A DNA stretch of 64,000 bases from JANPPS01 sp964242575 (GCA_964242575.1 CAXTCN010000009.1:33485-97484), one strand, 5' to 3'; numbered from the stretch's first letter, positions 25,334 to 34,476 are shown. Notes: generated by a model not told the origin, from the sequence alone. Numbers and translations: made by a program.

Positions 25334-27157
25334 TCACTCGCGCGGCGTCTCGCCGGCTAGTGCCATCGCAGCCGTGATCAGCGCCACATGGCTGAACGCC
25401 TGCGGGAAGTTGCCAGTGAAACGCCGGCTGTGCGGGTCGTACTCCTCGCTGAGCAATCCCACGTCGTTCTGCAATGCCAGCAGCCGCTCGAACAGCGCGC
25501 GCGCGTCGGCTTGGCGGCCGATGCCGTGGAGCGCCATGGCCAGCCAGAAGCTGCAAGCCAAGAATGCGCCCTCCCCGTCCGGCAGGCCGTCCACGCCGCC
25601 CTCGGTCCGGTAGCGCAGCACGAAGCCATCCTGCGTCAGCTCCCGCTCAATGGCCTCGATGGTGCCCAGCACCCGGGGGTCATCGTGCGGCAGAAAGCCG
25701 ACGCTGGGCAGCAGCAGCAGCGACGCGTCCAGCGCGGTGGCCCCGAAGCTCTGCACGAAGCTGTTGCGCGCCGTGTTGAACCCGTCCCGGCAGACGGTCT
25801 CATGGATCTGGCTGCGCACGGCCCGCCACCGGTGCACCGGTCCCTTCAATCCGTGGGCCTCGGCGTCACGGATGCCGCGGTCGAACGCGACCCAAGCCAT
25901 GACCTTGCTAAAGGTGAACTGCTGGCGGCCGCCACGGGTCTCCCACAGGCCCTCATCCGGCTCGGCCCAGATGGTTTCGAGGTGTTGCAGCAGGGCGCGC
26001 TGCAGCGCCCAGGTTTGCGGGTTGACCAGCAGCTTGGCGTCGCGCGCCTGGTGCAGCGCGCTCATGACCTCGCCATATACGTCGAGTTGGACCTGCGAGG
26101 ACGCGGCGTTGCCGATGCGCACCGGGGCGGCGTCCTGATAACCCAGCAACCAGGGCACCTCCCACTCGGTCAACCGCCGCTCCCCGGCGATGCCGTACAT
26201 GATCTGCACCTGCTCCGGGCTGCCGGCGATGCTGCGGTGCAGCCAGTCGGCCCAGGACGCCGCCTCGTCGGTGTAGCCAGCGCCCATGAAGGCGAACAGC
26301 GTGATGGTCGCGTCGCGCAGCCAGCAGAAGCGGTAGTCCCAGTTGCGGCTGCCGCCCAGCTTTTCCGGCAACGACGTGGTGGGCGCCGCGACGATGCCGC
26401 CAGTGGGCGCGTAAGTCAGGCACTTCAGGGTCAACAGGCTGCGCTGCACCTCATCCGCCCAGGGGCCGGCATAGGTGCTGCGCCGGACCCAGGCCGACCA
26501 GTACTCCTCCGTGTTGTACAGCGCGTCCTCGGCATCGAGGCTGTGCGGGACCGGCAGGTGCGACGGGCTGTGGGTCAGGACGAAGTGCACCCGCTCGCCC
26601 TGCCCCACAGTGAACTCGCCCACTGTGCGCAGGCGCTCGCCCCGCAGCGGAACCTGGGTGCGCAACACCACCATCTCCGGCCCGGCGACCGCCACGATGC
26701 CATTGCCGCCGCGACGCCGCGTGACCCAGGGCACCGTGACGCCGTAGTCGAAGCGGAGCGCCAGCTCCATCCGCATCGGCACCTGGCCGGAGCGGCCCTC
26801 GACGATGCGGACGATGCAGCTATTTCCTGTCATCGGCGGCATGAAGTCGATCACCGCGACTTGCCCGTCCGGAGTGTCGAACACGGTCTCCAGCACCAGG
26901 CTGCCATCGCGGTAACGGCGCGTGGCGGGGGCGTCCTCGGCGACTGGGGCAATGAGGTAGCGCCCGTTGTCCTCGGTGCCCAACAGGGCGGCGAAGCAGG
27001 CTGCGCTGTCGAACCGCGGCCAGCATAGCCATTCTATGCTGCCGTTGCGTCCCACCAAGGCGGCCGTGATGCAGTCGCCGATGAGCGCGTAATCCTCGAT
27101 CGGCAGGGCGCAGGAAACACCGGTCTTTGGCCCGAGTGGGGCTTGGATATCGTCCAT
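25334..27157 (-). CDS. Glycoside hydrolase family 15 (glucoamylase/trehalase-like)
   Basis: A 607-residue soluble protein with the GH15 N-terminal beta domain signature (IEDYALIGDCITAALVGRNG, about 19-38, then WLCWPRFDSAACF) and the alpha/alpha6-barrel signatures SRNWDYRFCWLRDATIT near 275 and GNFPQAFSHVALI at the C terminus. No signal peptide, so it acts in the cytoplasm, on alpha-glucans or trehalose. ATG 27157 is preferred to an ATG 75 bases upstream because the family start follows shortly. It stands alone with no glycogen or trehalose genes nearby. Confidence 0.9.
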   Translation of the reverse strand: MDDIQAPLGPKTGVSCALPIEDYALIGDCITAALVGRNGSIEWLCWPRFDSAACFAALLGTEDNGRYLIAPVAEDAPATRRYRDGSLVLETVFDTPDGQVAVIDFMPPMTGNSCIVRIVEGRSGQVPMRMELALRFDYGVTVPWVTRRRGGNGIVAVAGPEMVVLRTQVPLRGERLRTVGEFTVGQGERVHFVLTHSPSHLPVPHSLDAEDALYNTEEYWSAWVRRSTYAGPWADEVQRSLLTLKCLTYAPTGGIVAAPTTSLPEKLGGSRNWDYRFCWLRDATITLFAFMGAGYTDEAASWADWLHRSIAGSPEQVQIMYGIAGERRLTEWEVPWLLGYQDAAPVRIGNAASSQVQLDVYGEVMSALHQARDAKLLVNPQTWALQRALLQHLETIWAEPDEGLWETRGGRQQFTFSKVMAWVAFDRGIRDAEAHGLKGPVHRWRAVRSQIHETVCRDGFNTARNSFVQSFGATALDASLLLLPSVGFLPHDDPRVLGTIEAIERELTQDGFVLRYRTEGGVDGLPDGEGAFLACSFWLAMALHGIGRQADARALFERLLALQNDVGLLSEEYDPHSRRFTGNFPQAFSHVALITAAMALAGETPRE

Positions 27158-27260
27158 GTTGCTATGTAGCACGGTGCGGGCAATTTGCGCGACAGACGGC
27201 CCCGCGACGAAGTATGGTGCCGTGGCAGTCATGGCAGGGGTTCATGAGAGGCCGCAAACC

Positions 27261-27289
27261 TTGACTTTCCCGGTTCGTTTCCCGATATC
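27261..27289 (+). promoter_or_regulatory. Putative sigma-70 promoter for the DEAD-box helicase
   Basis: TTGACT and GATATC are separated by 17 bases in the 207-bp gap before the helicase. Transcription from here would leave a leader of about 70 bases ahead of the TTG start. The match to the -10 consensus is only moderate. Confidence 0.35.
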
Positions 27290-27364
27290 CGCCCTGTCGC
27301 GGGCCGGGCCGCGCGACTGCTTCGCTATGGCGAATACTTATCCACTTCGTATCGAGACCTATTT

Positions 27365-29458
27365 TTGACGGACATCACGACCGCCACCGCGGACGACACC
27401 GCGCACGCCGACTTGACCGATCCTGCGCCCACTCCCGTCGTGGAGGCGGCGTCTGGGGCGGAGCCTGCGCCCGTTGCTGGAATGCAGAACGCGGCCGAGC
27501 TGCTGGGGCCGGTGGAGACGGAAGCTGAGCCTCAGCATAGCGACAAGCCTGGAGCGGGCGAGGATGAGGCGCAAGCCGGCATCGACGCGGCCGAGGCGGC
27601 TTACCATGCAAGCGACGCCATAGAGGCGGCCGAGCCGAACGGGTTCCTGGAGCTCGGCTTGTCGGAGGAGATCGTGCGCGCGGTCGAGGCCAAGGGCTAC
27701 CGCACGCCTACGCCGATCCAGGCGCAGGCCATTCCGGCCGTGTTCATGGGGCGGGACGTGCTGGGTTGCGCGCAGACCGGAACCGGCAAGACCGCGAGCT
27801 TCGTGCTGCCGTTAATGGACATCCTGTCCGGCAGCCGGGCCCGCGCGCGGATGCCGCGCAGCCTAATTCTCGAGCCGACGCGCGAACTTGCGTTGCAGGT
27901 GGCGGAGAACTTCGTCCAGTACGGCAAGAACCTGAAGCTGAATTACGCGCTGCTGATTGGCGGCGAGAGCCTGTCTGACCAGAAAGAAGCGCTGATGCGC
28001 GGCGTGGACGTGCTGATCGCGACGCCGGGCCGTTTGATGGACCTGTTCGAACGCGGAGGGCTGCTGCTGACCGACACCAAAATCCTGGTGATCGACGAGG
28101 CGGACCGGATGCTCGACATGGGCTTTATTCCGGATGTGGAGCGGATCGTCGGTTTCCTGCCTAAGACGCGGCAGACCTTGTTTTTCAGCGCCACCATGGC
28201 GCCGGAAATCCGGCGGCTGGCGGACGCGTTCCTGACCAATCCCAAGGAGATCACCGTCAGCCGGCCCGCGAGCGTCGCGTCCACGATTGTGGCCGGACTC
28301 ACGGTGGTGGATGACTTGGACAAGCGCGAGGCGTTGCGGCGACTAATCGGCAGCCAGGATGTGCAGAACGCGTTGATCTTCTGCAACCGCAAGAAGGACG
28401 TGGACATCCTTTACAAGTCGCTGAAGCGGCATGGCTTCAGCGTGGGGTCGCTGCACGGCGACATGAGCCAGCCGGAGCGGTTCGCGATGCTGTCCCGGTT
28501 CAAGGCGAACGAGGTCCGGTTGCTCGTGTGCTCGGACGTTGCGGCGCGCGGCCTCGACATCGGCGGGTTGAGTCATGTGTTCAACTTCGACGTGCCGATC
28601 CATGCCGAAGATTACGTGCATCGCATTGGGCGCACGGGGCGGGCGGGCATGACCGGGCACGCGTTCACGCTCGCGACCCCGGATGACCGGCCCTTCGTGG
28701 ACGCTATCGAGCGGTTGGTCGGCGCGCCGATTCCGCGCATGCAGGTCGAGGGCTTGCCCGAGGTCGAGTTCCCCGAGGATGACGGCACGCGGCGTCGCGG
28801 GCGCGGCCGTGGCTCCAAAGTGGCGGCAAAGAAGCCGGCGCGCGCGGTAAAGGCCGCCGAGCCGGCTGAGGCTGCGGACGCGCCGAAGGCGGCGAAGCCG
28901 CGGCGGTCGCGCGCCAAAAAGGCGGACGTTGCGCCCATTGAGGCACCGCAGCCGGATGCGGCCATTGCGGACGTGAATGTGGAGGCGGCCGTGGCGGATG
29001 CGGCGCTGGGCGAGACGGCTGGGGACAACGGGGCGGCGACGGTGTTCGCCGCGCCGCGGCGGGCCGGAGCGGTCCGGCCTGTCGTGAAGACCGACGAGGA
29101 GCCTGCGCCGCGTCGCGGCGGACGCAACGAGGGACGCCGGCGCGACAAGCGGCCGGAAGCTCGCGTCGAAGCTGCGCCGGAGCCGGTGCCCGAGGTGCGG
29201 CCAGAACCCCGTGCGCAACCACGTCCGGAAACGCGCCGCCGGGAGGAGCCGCGGCGGGAGGAGACCCGGCGCGACGAGCCGCGCCGCGATGAGGCCAGAC
29301 GCGATGAGCCGCGCAGCTTCGACCGTGGCCGTCCCCGTGACATGCGGCGTCGCGACGAGGACCTTGGGCCTTCGGTGGTGGGCTTTGGCGGCGAGGTGCC
29401 GGCGTTCATGCTGCTGCGGCCACGCACCAGCCGGGCGGCTCCGGCCACAGAAGAGTAG
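27365..29458 (+). CDS. DEAD-box RNA helicase, RhlE-type core with long extensions
   Basis: A 697-residue ATP-dependent RNA helicase, predicted start TTG 27365. Residues 1-90 form an acidic, Ala/Glu-rich extension with no recognised domain. The core (about 92-460) has the Q motif GYRTPTPIQAQAIP, motif I AQTGTGKT, PTREL, TPGR, DEAD, SAT, CSDVAARGLD and HRIGRTGRAG, all intact. From about 460 the tail is low-complexity, first Ala/Lys-rich and then repeated Arg-Arg-Glu/Asp blocks, suited to RNA binding or condensate formation. Such enzymes remodel rRNA or mRNA structures in ribosome assembly and cold adaptation. Confidence 0.9.
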   Translation: MTDITTATADDTAHADLTDPAPTPVVEAASGAEPAPVAGMQNAAELLGPVETEAEPQHSDKPGAGEDEAQAGIDAAEAAYHASDAIEAAEPNGFLELGLSEEIVRAVEAKGYRTPTPIQAQAIPAVFMGRDVLGCAQTGTGKTASFVLPLMDILSGSRARARMPRSLILEPTRELALQVAENFVQYGKNLKLNYALLIGGESLSDQKEALMRGVDVLIATPGRLMDLFERGGLLLTDTKILVIDEADRMLDMGFIPDVERIVGFLPKTRQTLFFSATMAPEIRRLADAFLTNPKEITVSRPASVASTIVAGLTVVDDLDKREALRRLIGSQDVQNALIFCNRKKDVDILYKSLKRHGFSVGSLHGDMSQPERFAMLSRFKANEVRLLVCSDVAARGLDIGGLSHVFNFDVPIHAEDYVHRIGRTGRAGMTGHAFTLATPDDRPFVDAIERLVGAPIPRMQVEGLPEVEFPEDDGTRRRGRGRGSKVAAKKPARAVKAAEPAEAADAPKAAKPRRSRAKKADVAPIEAPQPDAAIADVNVEAAVADAALGETAGDNGAATVFAAPRRAGAVRPVVKTDEEPAPRRGGRNEGRRRDKRPEARVEAAPEPVPEVRPEPRAQPRPETRRREEPRREETRRDEPRRDEARRDEPRSFDRGRPRDMRRRDEDLGPSVVGFGGEVPAFMLLRPRTSRAAPATEE

Positions 29459-29479
29459 ACACGCCATGAGGGCACCCGG

Positions 29480-30733
29480 ATGAACGTCGTCTCCCCCATT
29501 CAACAGCCCGAGGTCGCCGAGGCGCGGCTAACCGAGGACCGCCCGGCGCACAGCCGCAAGATGGGGCCGTTCAAGTGGGATGATGCGCTGCTGCTGGAGG
29601 ACCAGCTCAGCGAAGACGAGCGCGCCATGCGCGACGCGGCGCACGCGTACTGCCAGGACCGGCTGTTTTCCCGGGTGCTGCAGGCCAACCGGCATGAGCG
29701 GTTCGACCGCGAGATCATGGCCGAGATGGGCGAGATGGGCTTCTTGGGCGCGACCTTGGATAGCCATGGCTGCGCGGGCGTCGGGTACGTCGCCTACGGG
29801 CTGATTGCCCGCGAGGTGGAACGGGTCGATAGCGGCTACCGCAGCGCGTTCAGCGTGCAGAGTTCTCTGGTCATGTATCCCATTTGGGCGTTCGGATCCG
29901 AGGACCAAAAAGACCGCTTCCTGCCCAAGCTGCGGTCCGGCGAGTTCGTCGGCTGCTTCGGCCTGACCGAGCCGGACGCCGGGTCCGACCCGGCCAGTAT
30001 GCGGACACGCGCCAAGGCAGTGGACGGCGGGTTCGTGCTGAACGGCAGCAAGACCTGGATCACCAACTCGCCGATTGCGGACGTGTTCGTGGTGTGGGCC
30101 AAGAACGACGCCGGCGACATCAAGGGGTATATCCTCGAAAAGGGCATGGCCGGGCTGTCGGCGCCGAAAATCGAGGGCAAGTTCGCGTTGCGGGCGTCTG
30201 TCACCGGCATGATTGCGATGCAGGACGTTTTCGTGCCGGCTGAAAATGAACTGCCGCATGTGAAGGGCTTACGCGGGCCGTTTAGCTGCCTGAACAACGC
30301 GCGGTATGGCATTAGCTGGGGCGCGCTGGGATCGGCGGAGTTCTGCTGGCATGCGGCGCGCGGCTACACGCTGGAGCGGCAGATGTTCGGTCGTCCGCTG
30401 GCAGCCACGCAGCTTATCCAAAAGAAGCTCGCGGACATGCAGACCGAGATCACGCTGGGCTTACAGGGCGCGCTGCGGCTAGGGCGGCTGATGGAGGAGG
30501 GCCGGGCCGCGCCGGAGATGATCAGCCTGATGAAGCGCAACAACTGCGGCAAGGCGTTGGACATCGCCCGGGTGTCGCGGGACATGCATGGCGGCAACGG
30601 CATCGCGGACGAATACCACGTGATCCGGCACGTCATGAACCTAGAAGCCGTGAACACCTATGAGGGCACGCACGACGTGCACGCACTGATCCTTGGCCGC
30701 GCCCAGACCGGCCTCTCCGCCTTCGGGGGATAA
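29480..30733 (+). CDS. gcdH: Glutaryl-CoA dehydrogenase (acyl-CoA dehydrogenase family)
   Basis: A 417-residue flavoenzyme that oxidises and decarboxylates glutaryl-CoA to crotonyl-CoA in lysine, tryptophan and aromatic degradation. The GcdH-type C terminus EAVNTYEGTHDVHALILGRA contains the catalytic base Glu395; the FGLTEPDAGSDPASMRTRA and GSKTWITNSPIADVFVVWAK flavin/substrate segments are also typical. Length matches the family. It sits 21 bp after the helicase gene and its end overlaps the start region of the next gene, so this may be an operon by spacing rather than by function. Confidence 0.9.
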   Translation: MNVVSPIQQPEVAEARLTEDRPAHSRKMGPFKWDDALLLEDQLSEDERAMRDAAHAYCQDRLFSRVLQANRHERFDREIMAEMGEMGFLGATLDSHGCAGVGYVAYGLIAREVERVDSGYRSAFSVQSSLVMYPIWAFGSEDQKDRFLPKLRSGEFVGCFGLTEPDAGSDPASMRTRAKAVDGGFVLNGSKTWITNSPIADVFVVWAKNDAGDIKGYILEKGMAGLSAPKIEGKFALRASVTGMIAMQDVFVPAENELPHVKGLRGPFSCLNNARYGISWGALGSAEFCWHAARGYTLERQMFGRPLAATQLIQKKLADMQTEITLGLQGALRLGRLMEEGRAAPEMISLMKRNNCGKALDIARVSRDMHGGNGIADEYHVIRHVMNLEAVNTYEGTHDVHALILGRAQTGLSAFGG

Positions 30734-31994
30734 CGCTCCCGTCCGCATCCTGCGCATGGGTGCGGATGGGGACGGGGTTGCCGAGGTTCCAGGCGGCGCG
30801 GCGCTGTTCATTGCCGATACGCTGCCTGGCGAGCTGGTTCAGCCCGGCATGTTGACCCGGCGCGGCTATGGCTGGGCCGCGGACGCTACGGTGCTGGAGC
30901 CGGCAACGGAGCGGGTGACGCCGCCCTGTCCCCATTTTGGCCCATGCGGCGGCTGCACGTTGCAGCACTGGCGGGACGATGCCTACGCCGCTTGGAAGGC
31001 CGGGCAGGTCGATGACGCGCTGCGCCGGCTGGGGCCGGACAGCCCGGACGTGGCAATGGCGCGCACCCCGCCGGCGGCCCGGCGGCGCATGGACCTGGCA
31101 ATCCGGCGCAACGGCCCGGCCGTATTGCTGGGCCTGCATCGCCGGCGGTCGCGTGACATCGTTGACATGCACGCCTGCCCGGTGCTGCATCCCAAGCTGT
31201 TCGCATTGATTCAGGCGTTGCGCCCGGTGCTGCAGCGGCTGACCGGCCTGAAACGCGAGGGGTCGGCGGTGGTGAACCTGTTGGACAGCGGGCCGGACCT
31301 GCTGCTGCGCACCGACGGCGTCCTGTCGTCGGGGGACCGCACCTTGCTGACGGCGCTGGCCAACGCGCATGGGTTGCCACGGATTAGCTGGGCGCCAGGG
31401 TTGCAACGCGGCAGCCTTGGCGCGCCGGAGCCGGCCTGCCTGCTGCGCCCGGCAACAACCGGGTTCGGCGGCGTGACGACCACCGTGCCGCCGGGGGCAT
31501 TCCTGCAAGCATCGCGGGAGGGCGAGACGGCGATTGTCGATGCGGTGCTAAAGGCGCTGCCGCCGGACATGCCGGCCAAGGCGCGGGTGATCGAACTGTT
31601 CGCGGGCGTCGGTAGCCTGACGCACGCCATCGCCACGCGGGCACGGGTGCAGGCGTTCGAAGGTGACCTGGCGGCATTCACGGCACTGCGCAAGGCGGGC
31701 AACCCGCGGGTCACGGCAGTGCAACGCGATCTGGCCCGGCAACCGCTGCAAGCCGCCGAGTTCAAGGGCGCAGCGGCCGTAGTGCTGGACCCGCCGCATG
31801 GCGGAGCGCTGATGCAAGTGCCGGCGCTGGCCGCGAGCGGCGTGCCGGTTGTTTACGTGAGCTGCAATCCGGCCGCCCTAGCGCGCGACGGGCGGGTGCT
31901 GGTGCAGGCGGGCTACCGGGTGGTGAGCGCCTCGGCAATCGACCAGTTCCTATGGTCCGCGCGGGTCGAGAGCGTGGTGGGGTTCCGCAAATAG
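30693..31994 (+). CDS. RlmD/TrmA-family SAM-dependent RNA m5U methyltransferase
   Basis: A 433-residue (maximum) enzyme predicted to methylate C5 of a uridine in 23S rRNA or tRNA. An N-terminal TRAM-like strand region, an Fe-S cysteine cluster (CPHFGPCGGC near 77-86) and the SAM-binding region VIELFAGVGSLTHAIA near 300 are visible; PPHGGA (motif IV) and the catalytic YVSCNPAALARD near the end complete it. The start is uncertain: TTG 30693 overlaps gcdH by 41 bp and preserves the VRILRM strand; ATG 30756 would cut into the TRAM domain. Confidence 0.85.
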   Translation: MAAPRPASPPSGDNAPVRILRMGADGDGVAEVPGGAALFIADTLPGELVQPGMLTRRGYGWAADATVLEPATERVTPPCPHFGPCGGCTLQHWRDDAYAAWKAGQVDDALRRLGPDSPDVAMARTPPAARRRMDLAIRRNGPAVLLGLHRRRSRDIVDMHACPVLHPKLFALIQALRPVLQRLTGLKREGSAVVNLLDSGPDLLLRTDGVLSSGDRTLLTALANAHGLPRISWAPGLQRGSLGAPEPACLLRPATTGFGGVTTTVPPGAFLQASREGETAIVDAVLKALPPDMPAKARVIELFAGVGSLTHAIATRARVQAFEGDLAAFTALRKAGNPRVTAVQRDLARQPLQAAEFKGAAAVVLDPPHGGALMQVPALAASGVPVVYVSCNPAALARDGRVLVQAGYRVVSASAIDQFLWSARVESVVGFRK

Positions 31995-32197
31995 CAGGCT
32001 ACTGCAAGTTCAGCGTTGGCACCCTGATGTGATGGTAAGGTCCGGCGCGTCGATGTCCCGTGGCCCCTTGCTGTTTAAATCCATCAACAAGCTAATCATG
32101 TTTCGTTTTGACAATCTATTTTCTACGTCCTCATTGAATTTAACAGTAACGAGAGGGTGATATTCTGTTCTACACGGGATGATTTACAAATTTCTGT
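31995..32197. other. AT-rich non-coding stretch
   Basis: Between the RNA methyltransferase gene and the SWIM gene lie about 200 bases that are richer in A and T than the rest of the window. No open frame, repeat or promoter could be supported. It probably belongs to the same foreign segment as the SWIM gene. Confidence 0.4.
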
Positions 32198-32740
32198 TTA
32201 TCTATTGCTCGTCCAGCCAGCGATGGCATCTTCGGCCTCCTGTAGAATTTTATCCATAGACTTGTGTCTTGTGCCCCCTTCCCAAATCAATCCTCCTTCA
32301 TCCAATACTCGTATGATGGAAGTGCTGTGGCCATCACGCCCGATTTCGATCCATCCATCTTTGATCCAGGCAGCGATGTTGGGATACTTTTCAGTAAAAA
32401 TATCAGGCACGATTTTTCGTGCTTTGACCGTCCTCTGAGCCACTGGCGGTGGCGCATTGAGCAAATGAAGACCAAGGGCAACGGCATGTTTGCAAAATCC
32501 GTGATCCGACATGGCTGGACAGGTGCACTCGGCGACCAACCCTTTTAGCGTCAACTTCAGTTCGACACGGTAAGGCTGTGATCCCAGCACTTCGCCAATG
32601 GCTTCACCACGCGTATGCTCATGCAGTTGTACGTTACCGCCGACGGAGTACCTCTCACCGCGCGCATAAACTTTGGGGCCAGCCAGTTCACGTAGGCGTT
32701 GTGCTGACAGAAAGGCCTGAAGTGTTTCCTTTTCTGACAT
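32198..32740 (-). CDS. SWIM zinc-finger domain protein
   Basis: A 180-residue protein with a SWIM zinc finger (Cys72, Cys74, Cys83, His85 in ECTCPAMSDHGFCKHAVALG). SWIM proteins bind DNA or other proteins and occur with helicases, MoxR/VWA systems and transposases; none of these partners is intact here. The C-terminal half (about 105-175) contains a YPNIAAWIKDGWIEIGRDG segment with no recognised domain. Its GC content is clearly lower than that of neighbouring genes, and it lies directly beside IS66 and recombinase remnants, so horizontal acquisition is likely. ATG 32740 is the start of the homologous part; the frame upstream of it is IS66 sequence. Confidence 0.72.
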   Translation of the reverse strand: MSEKETLQAFLSAQRLRELAGPKVYARGERYSVGGNVQLHEHTRGEAIGEVLGSQPYRVELKLTLKGLVAECTCPAMSDHGFCKHAVALGLHLLNAPPPVAQRTVKARKIVPDIFTEKYPNIAAWIKDGWIEIGRDGHSTSIIRVLDEGGLIWEGGTRHKSMDKILQEAEDAIAGWTSNR

Positions 32741-32839
32741 GCGGGACTGAACCTTCTCAGAAAAATGGGTTCTTCTGCCTCGCAGATTTGGTCGAGGCTG
32801 TTTGACGCTGTGCTGTTCAGGATCTTCGTCCTGCGGAAA

Positions 32840-33048
32840 TGCGCGATGGTCAGCGATGCTGCGCAGGACGCCGGCGAGCCAGGCGCGCGGAGCGACATCG
32901 TTCTGCTTAGCGATGACGACGAGCGAGTAAATGGCCGCGGCGCAGTCGCCGCCGCGGTTGCTTCCCGCGAACAACAGCCAGGTTTTCGCTCGAGGGCTAT
33001 GCCGCGCAGCGCGCGTTCGGCGGCGTTGTTGCTGAGGCAGATGCGGCG
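32840..33048 (-). pseudogene. IS66-family transposase remnant, C-terminal part, frameshifted
   Basis: Two adjacent frames on the minus strand together spell the conserved end of IS66 transposases: RICLSNNAAERALRGIALERK in one frame and then LFAGSNRGGDCAAAIYSL with AWLAGVLRSIADH in another. Restoring one A in the run near 32984 would rejoin them. The catalytic DDE part upstream is absent, and sequence beyond 33048 belongs to a different remnant, so the element is dead. Confidence 0.8.
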
Positions 33049-33071
33049 GGGTGACTTAAAACAGATCCCAC

Positions 33072-33303
33072 CGTGCGGCAGTGATTGGCGTGCTGACGAA
33101 CCCGACCTATGCCGGCGCTTACGCGTTCGGCTGGCTACATCACTTGGACGGCTTATGAAGACAACCAGGCGCAGTTGACCACGAGCCAGAGCAAGCACAG
33201 GGGCAGCCTATCCCTGTTAGCCGGCCTGCTTGTTTGCAGCCGCTGTGGCCACCGCATGATCGCCTGCTACCGCAGCGATATTGCAGCAAGTGTCAGACGT
33301 GAA
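33072..33303 (+). pseudogene. Large serine recombinase remnant
   Basis: A reading frame from 33072 gives VIGVLTNPTYAGAYAFGW, typical of the recombinase domain of large serine recombinases. It stops at 33158, while a second frame from about 33136 continues with EDNQAQL and GLLVCSRCGHRMIACYR, the zinc-ribbon of the same family, and a third ends in YCSKCQT. At least two frameshifts are therefore present and the catalytic N-terminal domain is missing. The remnant runs into the 3' end of sufA. Confidence 0.75.
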
Positions 33304-33661
33304 AGCTCTCGCCGCAGCCGCAGCGGCCCTTCTCATTGGGATTGGAGAAGGTGAACCCGGATACCAAATCCTTCACCTGGTAGTCCATCACGCTGCCAAT
33401 CAGGAATAGGCTGGCCTTGCGGTCCACGAGGATGGTGAGGCCGTGGTCGGTGACGACCTCATCACCGGGTCCGGCAGCGGGCACCCAGTCCATGACATAG
33501 GACAGGCCGGAGCAGCCCTTGGTGTTGACGCTGATGCGCAGCAGCATGCCCTGCTGGCCCTTGGCATACAGGCCAGCCAGCCGCTCGGCGGCGGCATCCG
33601 TCATCGACAGCAGCGGCGGCAGGGCGCGGCGGGTGCGAGGGGCAGTCTGGGTGGCGCTCAT
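33293..33661 (-). CDS. sufA: A-type Fe-S carrier, SufA/IscA family
   Basis: A 122-residue A-type carrier that accepts clusters from the SUF scaffold and passes them to apo-proteins. The three cluster ligands are Cys50 (NTKGCSG) and Cys114/Cys116 (GRCGCGESF). The 18-residue N-terminal extension is Thr/Arg/Pro-rich and of no known function. It is the last gene of the suf operon, 13 bp after sufT, and its stop lies inside a recombinase remnant from the other strand. Confidence 0.88.
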   Translation of the reverse strand: MSATQTAPRTRRALPPLLSMTDAAAERLAGLYAKGQQGMLLRISVNTKGCSGLSYVMDWVPAAGPGDEVVTDHGLTILVDRKASLFLIGSVMDYQVKDLVSGFTFSNPNEKGRCGCGESFHV

Positions 33662-33674
33662 CGGGGCCTCCGGG

Positions 33675-34034
33675 TCAAAACATATTCAGGGCGAGGCGAG
33701 CGTCTTCGCTCATGCGGCTTGGGTCCCACGGTGGGTCCCAAACAGTGTCAACATGGCAGGATGTGACGCCGGGCACGGCCATTATGGCGTCCTGCACCAT
33801 GACCGGCAGCTCCTGCGCGCTCGGGCAACCCGGCGCGGTCAGCGTCATCTCAACCTTCACCGCATTCGCGTCATCGATCTCGACTGCATAGATCAGGCCA
33901 AGCTCGTAGATATTCACCGGAATTTCCGGGTCGTACACCGTCGCGATGGCCTCCAGCAGCGCGTCCTCGGACGGCTTGGGCGAGACCTCGCCGTCGGGGG
34001 TCCAGACGGATACGTTCGTGGGGGCATCACTCAC
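33675..34034 (-). CDS. sufT: SUF-associated Fe-S maturation protein SufT (DUF59/MIP18 family)
   Basis: A 119-residue protein with the MIP18/DUF59 domain from about 20. The DPEIPVNIYELGLIY segment and the TAPGCPSAQELP motif with Cys70 are diagnostic. By family knowledge SufT helps mature Fe-S proteins under high demand. It overlaps the end of sufU by 8 bp, so the two are translationally linked. Confidence 0.87.
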   Translation of the reverse strand: MSDAPTNVSVWTPDGEVSPKPSEDALLEAIATVYDPEIPVNIYELGLIYAVEIDDANAVKVEMTLTAPGCPSAQELPVMVQDAIMAVPGVTSCHVDTVWDPPWDPSRMSEDARLALNMF

Positions 34035-34476
34035 TGGTGGTCTCCTGGTGGCCGTCTAGGGCGGCCAGCAAAGCGTTCCATGGCAGGGTCACGCACTTCA
34101 CCCGGCTGGGGTACTCGTGCACCGCCGACAACGGTTTCAGCCGGGCCAACGCCGCATCGCACTCGTCGCAGCAGCCGGTGCGGGCCATGGCGGCAACTTG
34201 GTCGGCCATGGCGCGGATGGCTTGGACCGGCTGGCCGCTCACCGCCTCGCACATCAGGTCGGCGCTGGCAACGGTGATCTCGCAGCCGCGCGCCTCGAAC
34301 CCGGCTTCGGCCAGATGGCCGTTGTCGCGGCGGATGAACACCTGCACCCGGTCGCCGCACATCGGGTTGTCGCCGCGCGCGGATGCATCGAACGCGGCCA
34401 GCCGCTGGCCGTGCTGCGGCGTGCGCCCGTGGCTACGGATTTCAGCGCTATACAGGTCGCGGACGTCGTCGAACAT
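34027..34476 (-). CDS. sufU: SufU-type zinc sulfurtransferase / Fe-S assembly protein
   Basis: A 149-residue IscU-like protein. Cys40 with Asp42 (DNPMCGDRV), Cys65 (ARGCEIT) and Cys128 (RVKCVTLPW) correspond to the SufU zinc/cluster site. The 18-20-residue insertion between the second and third ligands seen in SufU (versus IscU) appears to be present, including the CCDEC cluster near 102-106. In Bacillus SufU accepts sulfur from SufS; no sufE is found here, so SufU likely fills that role. It starts 2 bp after sufS. Confidence 0.85.
   Translation of the reverse strand: MFDDVRDLYSAEIRSHGRTPQHGQRLAAFDASARGDNPMCGDRVQVFIRRDNGHLAEAGFEARGCEITVASADLMCEAVSGQPVQAIRAMADQVAAMARTGCCDECDAALARLKPLSAVHEYPSRVKCVTLPWNALLAALDGHQETTSE

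Noticed and set aside
33109..33354. Open frame with a zinc ribbon considered as an intact small gene
   Set aside because: It is a frameshifted piece of a large serine recombinase and its end is out of frame and overlaps sufA.
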